64,000 nucleotides of DNA from Nitrospirae bacterium YQR-1 (GCA_039908095.1 JAMOBJ010000001.1:186001-250000); one strand, 5' to 3'; numbered from the stretch's first letter, positions 7,896-17,529 are shown. A program made the numbers and translations. The notes: generated from the letters alone by a model not told the origin.

Positions 7896-9092
7896 ATGGA
7901 CAGACGCGATTTTTTAAAAAGCGGGGCTGCATTAACGGCCCTGGCAGCCGCTTTCGATACAGGTGTTGCTGAGGCCGCAGAGGATAAGCAACCCACAATA
8001 AAACGCTATCAAGAAATTGGAAAAACCGGCCTGAAGATGAGTGATATATCATACGGGGGCGGGCACATTCCTTCGGCTTCAATGGTGCTTCGTGCAGTAG
8101 AGCGCGGGATAAATTACTTTGACACCGCACCGGATTACGGACAGTCTGAGTCATATATCGGTGAGGCAATGAAAAACATCAGGCGGGATAAAATTATCAT
8201 AGCCTCCAAGTTCTGTAACCCAATACCCTATCCAGGACACCTTTCCACAGGCACTTCAAAAGACCAGTATGTCAAATCGGTGGAGGACAGCCTAAAGCGC
8301 TTAAAAACAGATTATCTGGATTTTTGCTTCGTACACGCCATAGGTGAGCAGAGTAAGGACAAAGAGGCTGAAATGAAGCGTCTTTTTGACGAAAATATGC
8401 TATCAGCGGTTGAGACCCTTAAAAAGAGCGGCAAGGTCAGGTTCCTTGCCACCTCATCTCACGGCCCCTCAAACATGGAAGCACTCCTTATGGAGGCGGT
8501 TAAGAGCGGTAAATTTGATATGATCATGCCGTCTTTTAATTTTATGAAATTTCCACAGCTGCCGGATGTGCTAAAAGAAGCTAAAAAGCGCGGAGTCGGC
8601 GTCATTGCTATGAAAACCCTTGCCGGTGCAAAGGACATGAACATGGAATTTAAGGAGTCCAACTATGCACAGTCCGCCTTTAAGTGGGTATTGAAACATC
8701 CGGAGGTCAACGGCCTCATTATAACAATTAAAAGTGTAGGCGACCTTGATAACTACCTTCCCGCATCGGCAAAGGAATACACCGCTGCGGATGAGTATAT
8801 CTTACAGCGATATGCAGCTCTCTACGGCTCAAGTTACTGCCGTACAGGCTGTGACACCTGCCAATATAGCTGTCCCTACGGAGTTGAGATTTCCTCAACT
8901 TTAAGATATAACATGTATTTTCATGACTATGGTATGGAGAAGCGAGCGATGACCTCCTATGCCTCTGTCAATAACAAAGCCGGCAGATGCAGCACTTGCA
9001 CTACTAAGCCCTGCACAGGCGCCTGCCCCTATGGTTTGCCGGTTGCTGAGATGCTTGTGGAGGCACATAACTCTTTAACTTTTATCGCATAA
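7896..9092 (+). CDS. Tat-exported aldo/keto reductase with C-terminal cysteine clusters
   Basis: This 398-residue protein begins with a twin-arginine signal (DRRDFLKSGAALTALAAAF) and a likely cut after GVAEA. Residues about 40-290 are an aldo/keto reductase TIM barrel: the start KTGLKMSDISYGGG, the catalytic DTAPDYGQSE, the lysine in IIASKF and a histidine in FVHAIGE. The C-terminus carries two ferredoxin-like clusters, CRTGCDTCQYSCPYG (about 315) and CSTCTTKPCTGACPYG (about 366), typical of the Fe-S-containing reductase subfamily. It probably works in the periplasm as a redox enzyme; the substrate is unknown. A good GGAGGGAG precedes the ATG. It heads a redox set continuing with the DUF6599-like gene and, beyond an inserted restriction system, the DUF362 and polyferredoxin genes. 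Confidence 0.9.
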   Translation: MDRRDFLKSGAALTALAAAFDTGVAEAAEDKQPTIKRYQEIGKTGLKMSDISYGGGHIPSASMVLRAVERGINYFDTAPDYGQSESYIGEAMKNIRRDKIIIASKFCNPIPYPGHLSTGTSKDQYVKSVEDSLKRLKTDYLDFCFVHAIGEQSKDKEAEMKRLFDENMLSAVETLKKSGKVRFLATSSHGPSNMEALLMEAVKSGKFDMIMPSFNFMKFPQLPDVLKEAKKRGVGVIAMKTLAGAKDMNMEFKESNYAQSAFKWVLKHPEVNGLIITIKSVGDLDNYLPASAKEYTAADEYILQRYAALYGSSYCRTGCDTCQYSCPYGVEISSTLRYNMYFHDYGMEKRAMTSYASVNNKAGRCSTCTTKPCTGACPYGLPVAEMLVEAHNSLTFIA

Positions 9093-9130
9093 AGAGGCCA
9101 TTATGATAACTTGTTTTAGAATATGACGGC

Positions 9131-10036
9131 ATGAAAGCTGCTTCAAATTCAGTCTCATATGTGTTGCTGGGCTTGTTGCCGGTAATTGCGGCTGTTATCT
9201 GGTTTACAGGGCAGCGCTATGACCATGCCCTTATTGATTTTAAGGCTTATGGTGCAGCCTTTAACCTGCCCTTAACATTTGCCGACTTAAAACAGTTACC
9301 CAGTCCCCGCTCCTACACACAGGAAAACCTCTATGAGTATATTGACGGACATGCCGACTATTTCATTAGTAACGGTTTTATATCGCTTGGAGTGTTTGAG
9401 TATATTAAAGCAAATGGAAATCCGGCAAGCCCCGATGTTACTGTGGAGGTTTACGATATGTCCGCCCCTATTCAGGCCTTTGCCGTACTAACCGGTGAGC
9501 TGCCCGACGGTGCACAGTCCGTTGAAATTGGAAACATGGGATACATGACGTCAAAAGGGATAAGTTTCTTCACAGGCCGGTACTTTGTCAAAATTACGGC
9601 ATTTTCTGAGGGTACTGATGTCAAGGGTATTGCCGAAAAGGTCGCCTCCTCAGTTAACCCGACTCCTGAGCCGTTTCCTTTATTTGCAGCATTTCCCGAC
9701 ATAGGCAACCATATCTCCACGCGCTTTATTAAAGAGAACTACCGCGGCCTCGATTTTATGAAAAACGTCCTTGAGCGGCAATATAATATCGGTGGCAAGC
9801 AACTGACCATTGCCCTGTTAAGCACCAAAGAGCCGGAAGCCTTTGTCGGCCGGACCCTGTCGTTTTTAAATAAGTCCAAAATCAGGGTTGAGGCGGTAAC
9901 ACGGGGTAATGCTAAGTACTACAAGGTATTTGACCCCTACGAGGGAACATGGTATTTGATACCAAACGCTGAGCGGGTGTTTGCCCTCTACGGAGATGCG
10001 GATGATGAGATCATCGGAAAAGTTATTAAGCAATAA
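9131..10036 (+). CDS. DUF6599-like exported protein
   Basis: This 301-residue protein has an N-terminal signal/anchor helix (SYVLLGLLPVIAAVIWF). The body resembles DUF6599: ENLYEYIDGHADYFISNG followed by VEVYDMSAPIQAFAVLTGE is the pattern I remember for that family. No catalytic residues are obvious and the function is unknown. It sits 38 bases after the Tat aldo/keto reductase gene and is followed at once by a very long inverted repeat. Its likely partners are the exported DUF362 protein and the polyferredoxin, now 5 kb away. Confidence 0.72.
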   Translation: MKAASNSVSYVLLGLLPVIAAVIWFTGQRYDHALIDFKAYGAAFNLPLTFADLKQLPSPRSYTQENLYEYIDGHADYFISNGFISLGVFEYIKANGNPASPDVTVEVYDMSAPIQAFAVLTGELPDGAQSVEIGNMGYMTSKGISFFTGRYFVKITAFSEGTDVKGIAEKVASSVNPTPEPFPLFAAFPDIGNHISTRFIKENYRGLDFMKNVLERQYNIGGKQLTIALLSTKEPEAFVGRTLSFLNKSKIRVEAVTRGNAKYYKVFDPYEGTWYLIPNAERVFALYGDADDEIIGKVIKQ

Positions 10037-10045
10037 ATTGCCTTT

Positions 10046-10162
10046 GTAGTTAACTGCTATGTTGAAATGTCAAGCCTTCTTTTTTTTCTTTTCTAAATTT
10101 TTGGAGAAAATTTAGAAAAGAAAAAAAAGAAGGCTTGACATTTCAACATAGCAGTTAACTAC
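10046..10162. repeat. Perfect 56-bp inverted repeat with 5-nt loop
   Basis: Positions 10046-10101 are an exact reverse complement of 10107-10162, separated by TGGAG. The left arm starts GTAGTTAACTGC and contains an eight-T run followed by CTTTTC. It begins 10 bases after the DUF6599-like stop and marks the left edge of the inserted type III restriction system. As RNA it would form an extremely stable hairpin, so it may end transcription of the upstream operon or be the end of a mobile element. Confidence 0.95.
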
Positions 10163-10410
10163 ATAAGCATTAACAATAAATTAACGCAACTTACAGTTGA
10201 CAAGGCAAAATGTCTCTGATTTTACTTTACTAAAACGTTGAGCATATGGTACATTCCATCATATCAGCAAGAGCCTGCCATAGTATTGTAATGAGGATGT
10301 AATTAAAGGAATAATGGGCAACCTATTTATTTACGGGAAATTGATAGAAAACATTTATAGATTAAAACACTGCGTTTATATATTGGCTAATCAGGCCGGG
10401 TTTGTAAGGC
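10163..10410 (+). other. Intergenic region upstream of the type III mod gene
   Basis: I see no firm gene here. A TTGACA at 10197-10202 could be a -35 box, but the sequence 17 bases on (TTTTAC) is a poor -10. An open frame of 35 codons (10314-10421, start ATG preceded by AAAGGA) runs into the start of the mod gene and might be a leader peptide. It has no recognisable similarity and may be chance. Confidence 0.3.
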
Positions 10411-12357
10411 TTGGGCGATAGGGGAGACAGAGCAAAAGCTATGCAAAATCTATTGCACGACCTCATGAGACTTCTTGAGCAGGACGACCGTTTGGTTGTG
10501 GAGGGGCAATTGCTCAAGAATAAAATTGTTGAATTGGCTTTGGGGATGGATTCAGGGTTGATCCGGCTATTATTGACACATAAGGGTATCCGCCGTCATT
10601 TTTTTACTGATATAGACGGAGTTTTGGTTTTCGATAAAATCAAGTTTCAGCAATTTGTGAGCAACAAGGATTTTTTACCGGACAGTTACACTACCTTCAA
10701 AAACAAAATCGGTTTGACAGCGGACGGCCGTTACCTGACGGACAGTAAGGAAGTCGTTTTGGCATGGCCTTATAAGGACTGTGTGTTGGAAGGCGGTCAA
10801 ACGAAAGAGGATGCAAAGCGCAATGAGATTTTTTGGAATGAGACACTTGCGCCTGATCAAATTGACAGGCTTTTGTCGCCGAAGGTTCTTACGAATTTCA
10901 AAAGATATGATAGAGGCGGTGAACACAAAGTTTCCACTATAAGTTTGGATGATAATCTCGTTATCAAAGGTAATAACCTGTTGGCTCTACATACCCTGAA
11001 AGGTGTTTATGCCGGACAAGTAAAGTTAATTTACATTGATCCACCCTATAATACTGATGGAGATGACAATGTCTTTTCGTATAACAATACCTTTAACCAC
11101 TCGACATGGCTTGTATTTATAAAAAATAGACTAACTATAGCCAAAGAGTTTCTATCCAATGACGGTTTCATTGTTATTGCTATCGATCACGCAGAATTAT
11201 TTTATCTTGGTGTTCTTGCTGATGAGGTTTTTGGTCGAGATAACCGAATTTCAATTGTAACCGTTGAACACAATCCAAAAGGCAGAAATCAAGCTGAGTT
11301 TTTCTCAGCCAATAGTGAGTTTATGCTTGTTTATGCAAAAAATAAATTTCTTGCTGAATTTAACAGCGTCGCAATCAATGAATCTGTCAAAGCACTATTC
11401 AATGAGTTTGATGAAGAAGGAAGCTACCGATGGGAGCCTTTTATTAGGGCTAGGACTGTTTGGTCAAGAGAAAATAAACCCAATAATTGGTATCCAATCT
11501 ATGTGAGCAAAGACCTAAAGCACATAACGAGTGAACCTTGTATAGATTACTACGAGATTTATCCCACGACAAGCAGTGGTGAATTTTCCTGGAAGAAAAT
11601 AAAACAATCATTCAATGATCTTAACAAAGGCGATTATTTCAAAGCCACAAGAGATGGCGATAAAATTGTTTTACTACACAAATACCGTGAACAACAGGTG
11701 CTCAAGAATGTATGGACGGACAAGCGTTATCATTCAGAGTTTAATGGAACCAATCTTCTGAAGAAGTTGATAGGCAAGACTAAGTTTAGCTACCCAAAGT
11801 CAATTTATGCAGTGATTGATGTAATTAAAATTATGACTAATAGCGATGACCTGGTTATGGACTTCTTTGCTGGAAGCAGCACAACTGCACATGCTGTCTT
11901 ACAGGTAAACAAAGATGATAAATCAGACAGAAAGTTTATATGTATCGAACAGCTTGATGAACATGTCGATGTATCTATCAGAAGGTTAAAAGCAGCAATT
12001 AAAGGTACTTCGGATATCCCATCCATTGAAGAAGGTGCATTTGTCTATTGTGAACTGCTAAGAGCAAACCAAATCTTTGTTGACCGCATACAAGCTGCAA
12101 AAGCCACTGAGGTGTTACAGGCAATATGGAGTGAGATGCAGGACAGAGCTTTTTTGAGTTATAAAATTGATCCGAAAACGATTGACTTAAACAGCGCTGA
12201 ATTCAACACCTTAAGCCTTGAAGACCAGCAGCGTTTTCTGATAGAAGTGCTTGATAAAAATATGTTGTATGTCCCATTGAGTGAAATGGACGATGAAACC
12301 TATGGTATCAGTATCGAAGACAAAAAATTGAACCGTCAGTTTTTTAGTCAGCGGTAA
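10411..12357 (+). CDS. mod: Type III restriction-modification DNA methyltransferase (Mod)
   Basis: This 648-residue beta-type N6-adenine methyltransferase is the modification and recognition subunit of a type III system. Catalytic motif IV (IYIDPPYNTDGDDNVFSYN, about residue 207) comes before the SAM-binding motif I (MDFFAGSSTTAHAVLQ, about 483), the expected order for this class. The middle (about 290-460) is the variable target-recognition region. The first possible start is TTG at 10411; an ATG at 10441 is equally possible, and neither has an ideal ribosome site. The res gene follows after 12 bases. Mod should methylate one strand of an asymmetric site and form the complex needed for cleavage by Res. 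Confidence 0.93.
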   Translation: MGDRGDRAKAMQNLLHDLMRLLEQDDRLVVEGQLLKNKIVELALGMDSGLIRLLLTHKGIRRHFFTDIDGVLVFDKIKFQQFVSNKDFLPDSYTTFKNKIGLTADGRYLTDSKEVVLAWPYKDCVLEGGQTKEDAKRNEIFWNETLAPDQIDRLLSPKVLTNFKRYDRGGEHKVSTISLDDNLVIKGNNLLALHTLKGVYAGQVKLIYIDPPYNTDGDDNVFSYNNTFNHSTWLVFIKNRLTIAKEFLSNDGFIVIAIDHAELFYLGVLADEVFGRDNRISIVTVEHNPKGRNQAEFFSANSEFMLVYAKNKFLAEFNSVAINESVKALFNEFDEEGSYRWEPFIRARTVWSRENKPNNWYPIYVSKDLKHITSEPCIDYYEIYPTTSSGEFSWKKIKQSFNDLNKGDYFKATRDGDKIVLLHKYREQQVLKNVWTDKRYHSEFNGTNLLKKLIGKTKFSYPKSIYAVIDVIKIMTNSDDLVMDFFAGSSTTAHAVLQVNKDDKSDRKFICIEQLDEHVDVSIRRLKAAIKGTSDIPSIEEGAFVYCELLRANQIFVDRIQAAKATEVLQAIWSEMQDRAFLSYKIDPKTIDLNSAEFNTLSLEDQQRFLIEVLDKNMLYVPLSEMDDETYGISIEDKKLNRQFFSQR

Positions 12358-12369
12358 TTCGAGGTAGCT

Positions 12370-15000
12370 GTGAACAACATTAAGACCCTTCATCAAATTC
12401 TGATAGAGGAACTTGGAAAGAGAACGATTGACAAAACGGAATTACCAACCGTGATTACCGGCAATCTGAATCCGTCCTTTAAGTTACGGCCTTATCAGGA
12501 ACACACCTTACAGTTTTTTCTGAACTACTGGCAGGAAGATTTTGACGGCAAGCCGCGCCAGAATCATCAATTGCTGTTTCACATGGCAACGGGAAGCGGC
12601 AAGACCCTTATCATGGCAGGGCTGATGCAGTATCTATATGCACAGGGCTATCGCAATTTTCTGTTTTTCGTCAACAGCACCAATATTATTGACAAGACGA
12701 GGGATAATTTTCTGAACCCTCTTTCCGGCAAATACCTGTTTGCCCCGCAATTAAGCATAGGCGACAGACATTTTACCGTGCGGGAAGTTGATAATTTTCA
12801 ATCATCCAATGGAGACGATATCAACATCGTGTTTTCGACAATTCAAGGCTTGCACTTGAGCCTGAACGTGCCCCGCGAAAACAGCCTTACTTATGATGAT
12901 TTTGAAAATCAGAAAATTGTCCTTATTTCCGATGAGGCACACCATATCAATGCCGGCACAAAAAAAGGAGAAAAATTCACTCAAGATGCTCTCTTTGAGT
13001 CAGCAAGCTGGGAAAACACCGTACAGCGTATCTTTATGGCGAATCCTGAAAATGTCCTGCTGGAATTTACGGCTACCGTGGACTTTTCCGATCAAAATCT
13101 GGAAGCTAAATACAAGCCAAAGTTGATTTTTGATTATACGCTTAAAGAGTTTCGTAAAGACGGCTATTCTAAAGAAGTGACGGTATTGCAAGCCGACTTG
13201 CCGCCTTTAGACAGGGCATTGCAGGCTATCTTGCTTTCCCAGTATCGCCGAAAAATTTTTGAGAAAAATAAACTTGCAATTAAGCCGGTCATTCTTTTCA
13301 AATCCAAAACCATCAAGGAGAGTGAAGATTTTTTTGAGGATTTCAAGGCTGGTATTGCTTCACTAACCAGCAAAACTCTTGCCGATATTCAGGCACGCAG
13401 TAAGGACTATCTGCTGACAGCCATGTTTGCCTATTACGCAAACACGGAGATCACCCTTGATAATCTTGTAACAGAGCTAAAAGCTGATTTCTCCGAAGAC
13501 AAAATGATTGTTGTCAACAGCAAGCAAGAAAGTGAAGCGAAACAGTTGATTGTCAATTCATTGGAGGCTGCTCACAACGAGTACCGCGCCGTGTTTGCGG
13601 TTGAAAAACTTAATGAGGGTTGGGACGTTCTAAATCTTTTTGACATAGTACGCCTTTATAACACCCGTGACAGCAAGGCAGGGAAAATCGGCAAAACGAC
13701 CATGAGCGAAGCACAGTTAATCGGACGGGGTGCGCGTTATTGCCCGTTCCGGCTATTGCCTGACCAGCCTTTTGATCAGCGAAAATATGACCAGGACCTT
13801 GATAACGAAATGAGGATTTGTGAGGAGCTTGTTTATCACAGCGCTTATAATCCAAAATACATTCAGGAATTAAACACGGCCATGCATGAAATAGGCATCA
13901 AGCCGAAAGAAACACGCAAGCGGACCATTAAGCTAAAGGAGTCATTCAAACAAACAAAGCTCTATAAGGCCGGGCACATCTTTCTCAACAACCGGCAAAA
14001 ATACGATCGCCACAACATTTTTGGCTTGGATAGTACCCTGATACAAAAAACCTATGCTTTTAAGTTACACACCGGCCAGAGCCGGACCAGTGTTGTTTTT
14101 GAAGAGACAAACGGCGCTAAAGCCAACATTGATCGAACATCTAAGGATTATGAGCTATCGGATTTTGGCGTTTCAGTTATACGAAAGGCCATGCAGCGCA
14201 TAGACTTCTACCAGTTCGACAACCTTAAAAAACGGTTCCCAGGACTTAAATCAGCGCAGGAGTTTATAACTTCGGAGCGATATCTTGCCCTCGTTAAAGT
14301 TGAAGTTTCCGGCAAAACCGGCAGCGTAAATAATTTGCTTCCTGATGATAAACTACAGGCAACGACAAAAGTTTTGATGGAAGTTGCAGACGGCATTGTT
14401 TCCAACAAGCTGGAATACGAGGGTGCTAAGGAATTCAAGCCCTATTTGCTCAAGGATAAAATCACCGACAAGACCCTCAGTTTTTCCTTAGACGAAAGCG
14501 ATGACAAGCAATTCGGAAAGTCTATGAGCAATGCCAATGAAACACCCGAGCAGTATCACCTTGATTTGAGTAAGCGAGATTGGTTTGTGTTTGACGATTG
14601 TTATGGGACTTCCGAAGAAAAATTGCTCATTAAGTTTATAGACAAGCGTTATGACGATCTGAAAAAGAAGTTTGCAGACATCTATTTGATCCGTAATGAA
14701 CGGAATTTTAAGATATATAACTTTTATGACGGCAGACCCCTTGAGCCTGATTTTCTGCTTTATCTCATTGGTAAGGAAAAGAAGGACACCATGTACTATC
14801 AAGTATTCATTGAACCAAAAGGTGGACACCTTCTCAAAGTTGACGAATGGAAGGAACAAATGCTTGCCAACTTAAAGGTTAAGGCTGTTATTGATCAATT
14901 ATGGAAAGATAAAAAATACGTTGTTTGGGGGATGCCATTCTTTAATAGTGAACAAAGGATGCCTGAATTTGAAACTGCATTCAAAACACTTGTTGAATAA
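12370..15000 (+). CDS. res: Type III restriction endonuclease, helicase subunit (Res)
   Basis: This 876-residue protein starts at a GTG. The superfamily-2 helicase motor shows Walker A in FHMATGSGKTLIMAG (about 73-79), Walker B/DEAH in VLISDEAHHINAG (about 187), motif III LEFTAT (about 232) and a late arginine-finger region AQLIGRGARY. The C-terminal nuclease is PD-(D/E)xK type, with the PD of EPDFLLYL near residue 793 and ExK in FIEPKGG near 815. All catalytic parts look intact, so the system is probably active. Res and Mod form a typical two-gene type III cassette. It splits what otherwise reads as a single redox operon, which suggests insertion by transfer. Confidence 0.94.
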   Translation: MNNIKTLHQILIEELGKRTIDKTELPTVITGNLNPSFKLRPYQEHTLQFFLNYWQEDFDGKPRQNHQLLFHMATGSGKTLIMAGLMQYLYAQGYRNFLFFVNSTNIIDKTRDNFLNPLSGKYLFAPQLSIGDRHFTVREVDNFQSSNGDDINIVFSTIQGLHLSLNVPRENSLTYDDFENQKIVLISDEAHHINAGTKKGEKFTQDALFESASWENTVQRIFMANPENVLLEFTATVDFSDQNLEAKYKPKLIFDYTLKEFRKDGYSKEVTVLQADLPPLDRALQAILLSQYRRKIFEKNKLAIKPVILFKSKTIKESEDFFEDFKAGIASLTSKTLADIQARSKDYLLTAMFAYYANTEITLDNLVTELKADFSEDKMIVVNSKQESEAKQLIVNSLEAAHNEYRAVFAVEKLNEGWDVLNLFDIVRLYNTRDSKAGKIGKTTMSEAQLIGRGARYCPFRLLPDQPFDQRKYDQDLDNEMRICEELVYHSAYNPKYIQELNTAMHEIGIKPKETRKRTIKLKESFKQTKLYKAGHIFLNNRQKYDRHNIFGLDSTLIQKTYAFKLHTGQSRTSVVFEETNGAKANIDRTSKDYELSDFGVSVIRKAMQRIDFYQFDNLKKRFPGLKSAQEFITSERYLALVKVEVSGKTGSVNNLLPDDKLQATTKVLMEVADGIVSNKLEYEGAKEFKPYLLKDKITDKTLSFSLDESDDKQFGKSMSNANETPEQYHLDLSKRDWFVFDDCYGTSEEKLLIKFIDKRYDDLKKKFADIYLIRNERNFKIYNFYDGRPLEPDFLLYLIGKEKKDTMYYQVFIEPKGGHLLKVDEWKEQMLANLKVKAVIDQLWKDKKYVVWGMPFFNSEQRMPEFETAFKTLVE

Positions 15001-15076
15001 GATTTCAGTATAAATAAAGGAAATAATATGGATTTACTAGTATTCAAGAAGAGTTAAATGCTTAAGCAAAAAATAC

Positions 15077-16048
15077 GTGCCTGCCTCAATGGATATTTCA
15101 GTGCAGCGGCGTGACTTTCTGAAAGCATGTGCACTATCAGTCGGGGCTGCGGCAACCGGGGTTGTGTTTTACAGTAAAGAGCCGGTATTAAGGCCTCAGG
15201 AGAGGATTCATGTTTTAAAGGATTACCGTGTTGTACAGAGCGCAGTTTATCCTAAGCTCTGCATAGTCCACGGCAAGGATGCCTTAAAAATGGTAACGGC
15301 GGCAGTAGAAAAGCTGGGCGGCATATCAGAATTTATAAAAAAAGGCGACCGTGTACTGATAAAACCAAACGTTGGGTGGGACAGACAGCCGGAGATTGCC
15401 GCTAACACTAATCCTGATGTTGTAGCGGCGGTTGTGAAAGTTTGTCTTTCAGCAGGGGCTAAAGAGGTCTGTGTGACGGATGTATCAATAAACGACGCCT
15501 TCAGAAGTTTTGCACGCTCCGGTATCGAGCCGGCGGTATTAAAAGCGGGCGGCAAGGTCAAAATACCAACGGAAAATGACTTCCTTTCCACAGACTTAAA
15601 AGGTGAGATGCTAAGCGTGTGGCCGGTTGTAAGCTTTTTGCATCAGGCGGATAAGGTGATAAACATTCCTGTGCTAAAACACCATTCTTTAAGCAAGTGT
15701 ACACTTTCTATGAAAAACTGGTATGGGATTCTGGGTGGCAAGCGAAACCGCCTTCATCAGGCGATAAATGTCTCCATTGCTGACCTTGCAGCCGCCGTTA
15801 GACCGACTCTGACCGTTATGGATGCTACCCGTGTGCTGAAACAAAACGGTCCCACAGGGGGCAACCTCTCAGATGTATCGGCGGCGGATACAATAATTGC
15901 AGGCACCGATGAGGTTGCAATAGATGCATTCTGCCTTAAATATCTGGACTTAACTGTGGATGATGTGCTTTTTCTTAAGATTGCACAGGCACGAGGGATA
16001 GGACTTTACGACTGGAAATCCCTCAGCCATGAGGAATTCTCCGTATGA
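15077..16048 (+). CDS. Tat-signal DUF362 protein
   Basis: A 323-residue protein. After a twin-arginine signal (QRRDFLKACALSVGAAATG), the body is DUF362: KGDRVLIKPNVGWDRQPE, then ANTNPDVVAAVV, KVINIPVLKHHSLSKCTLSMK and DATRVLKQNGPTGG. The family is often found with Fe-S or redox partners, and its function is not established. The GTG at 15077 is the furthest start; the ATG at 15089 fits the signal peptide equally well. The stop overlaps the next start (ATGA), so it is co-translated with the membrane polyferredoxin. Its natural upstream neighbours appear to be the DUF6599-like and aldo/keto reductase genes, now displaced by the type III cassette. Confidence 0.85.
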   Translation: MPASMDISVQRRDFLKACALSVGAAATGVVFYSKEPVLRPQERIHVLKDYRVVQSAVYPKLCIVHGKDALKMVTAAVEKLGGISEFIKKGDRVLIKPNVGWDRQPEIAANTNPDVVAAVVKVCLSAGAKEVCVTDVSINDAFRSFARSGIEPAVLKAGGKVKIPTENDFLSTDLKGEMLSVWPVVSFLHQADKVINIPVLKHHSLSKCTLSMKNWYGILGGKRNRLHQAINVSIADLAAAVRPTLTVMDATRVLKQNGPTGGNLSDVSAADTIIAGTDEVAIDAFCLKYLDLTVDDVLFLKIAQARGIGLYDWKSLSHEEFSV

Positions 16049-17529
16049 TCACCTTGGCAACTATACGACGGATTTATTCCGTCTTTTTTTTCATACTTTT
16101 TGTAGTTCTGCTTTTTGCCACAGATTTCAGACACCTCAAGGGATACGAGACTTCACTGTTTTTAAAGATAAGTCCACTTACATTTCTTTCAACTCTTTTG
16201 AGCAGCTTTACCGTTTATAAGGGAATCATTTTATCGCTTTTTGTAATTATCCCCACTATTTTTCTTGGTCGTTTTTTCTGTTCATGGATATGTCCAATGG
16301 GTGTTTTTAACCAATGGATAAGCCATGTTTTTAATAAGTGTAAAAATGTTGACCACTGCAAGAATAACTCCTACCGCAGCATATTTGCATTTAAATACTA
16401 TCTGCTAACCGTTTTAATAATTTTAGCGGCATTTGGGGCGCTGCAGAGCGGCCTTTTCGATCCTGTTTCATTTTTAACCCGTTCTTTTACTGTTTCTCTG
16501 TATCCCGCTATAAACTATACAGGGGGCACATTTTATCTGAAGCAGCCGATATTTAACGGCGGGATGCTGATAACCCTAATATTTATAATAATCATCTTTT
16601 CCAATAGATTTATAACCCGCCTGTGGTGCCGGGCGCTGTGTCCGCTTGGTGCGCTCCTTGGCGTTATTTCTGCTTTTTCAGTGCTTAGGATACGCCGCAA
16701 TACGGCTAAGTGTACCGACTGCCGGAAGTGTATGAGGTTTTGCCATGGTGCCTGCGACCCTCACTTGTCACTGAGGCAAAGCGAATGCCACCTGTGTATG
16801 ACTTGCATTGAGGAGTGCCCTGAGGGGGCAATCCATTACGGATGGGAAGAGGCGCAAAGCTCGGAGCACGTGCCGGTTGATGTAAGCCGCCGCAGGATAA
16901 TCGAAACCGCTGTGGCTTCAATTGTGGTGTTTCCGATGATGAGGAGCGCCGTCAACGCCCATACGCTGGATACCGATAGTGTAATTCGCCCGCCTGGAAC
17001 AATTGCCGAGGGGGATTTCCTGAGACGGTGTATCAAGTGTGGAGAGTGTATGCGCATCTGCCCAACCAACGTGCTACAGCCGGCCCTCCTTGAGGCGGGA
17101 CTGGAGGGGCTCTGGTCTCCGGTGTTGATTAACACCATCGGCTACTGCGAGCACAACTGTGTGTTGTGCGGACATGTTTGCCCCACAGGAGCTATCATGC
17201 CGCTTAGTGTTGAAAAGAAGATAAAGACAAAAATCGGCACAGCCTTTTATGACCGCGGCAGGTGTCTTCCCTGGGCTATGAACATTGAGTGTATAGTTTG
17301 TGAGGAGGTCTGTCCGACCTCACCCAAGGCGATTTGGTTTCAAAACGTAGAGCTAACCATGAGAGACGGCAGCACTAAAACCCTGAAACGCCCCTTTATA
17401 GATACCAAACACTGCATAGGCTGCGGCATATGCCAAAATAAGTGCCCGGTTCACGACAAACCCGCTGTATATGTCACCTCCATCGGGGAGAGCCGCTCTA
17501 AAACCAACCAAATGATCTTAAAAGGGTGA
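16045..17529 (+). CDS. Membrane polyferredoxin (NapH-like with extra 4Fe-4S domains)
   Basis: A 494-residue protein with an N-terminal membrane part of four to five helices (about 8-28, 45-70, 110-130, 170-195). This part carries the NapH/YccM-type motifs FCSWICPMGVFNQW and CRALCPLGALLG. Cysteine clusters for about six 4Fe-4S centres follow: CTDCRKCMRFC, CHLCMTCIEECP, CIKCGECMRICP, CVLCGHVCP, CIVCEEVCP and CIGCGICQNKCP. In the middle (about 285-305) SRRRIIETAVASIVVFPMM looks like a degenerate twin-arginine segment, as if a NapG-like soluble ferredoxin had fused to a NapH-like membrane protein. It probably moves electrons between the quinone pool and the exported DUF362 and aldo/keto reductase proteins; the direction is unknown. 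Confidence 0.87.
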   Translation: MITLATIRRIYSVFFFILFVVLLFATDFRHLKGYETSLFLKISPLTFLSTLLSSFTVYKGIILSLFVIIPTIFLGRFFCSWICPMGVFNQWISHVFNKCKNVDHCKNNSYRSIFAFKYYLLTVLIILAAFGALQSGLFDPVSFLTRSFTVSLYPAINYTGGTFYLKQPIFNGGMLITLIFIIIIFSNRFITRLWCRALCPLGALLGVISAFSVLRIRRNTAKCTDCRKCMRFCHGACDPHLSLRQSECHLCMTCIEECPEGAIHYGWEEAQSSEHVPVDVSRRRIIETAVASIVVFPMMRSAVNAHTLDTDSVIRPPGTIAEGDFLRRCIKCGECMRICPTNVLQPALLEAGLEGLWSPVLINTIGYCEHNCVLCGHVCPTGAIMPLSVEKKIKTKIGTAFYDRGRCLPWAMNIECIVCEEVCPTSPKAIWFQNVELTMRDGSTKTLKRPFIDTKHCIGCGICQNKCPVHDKPAVYVTSIGESRSKTNQMILKG

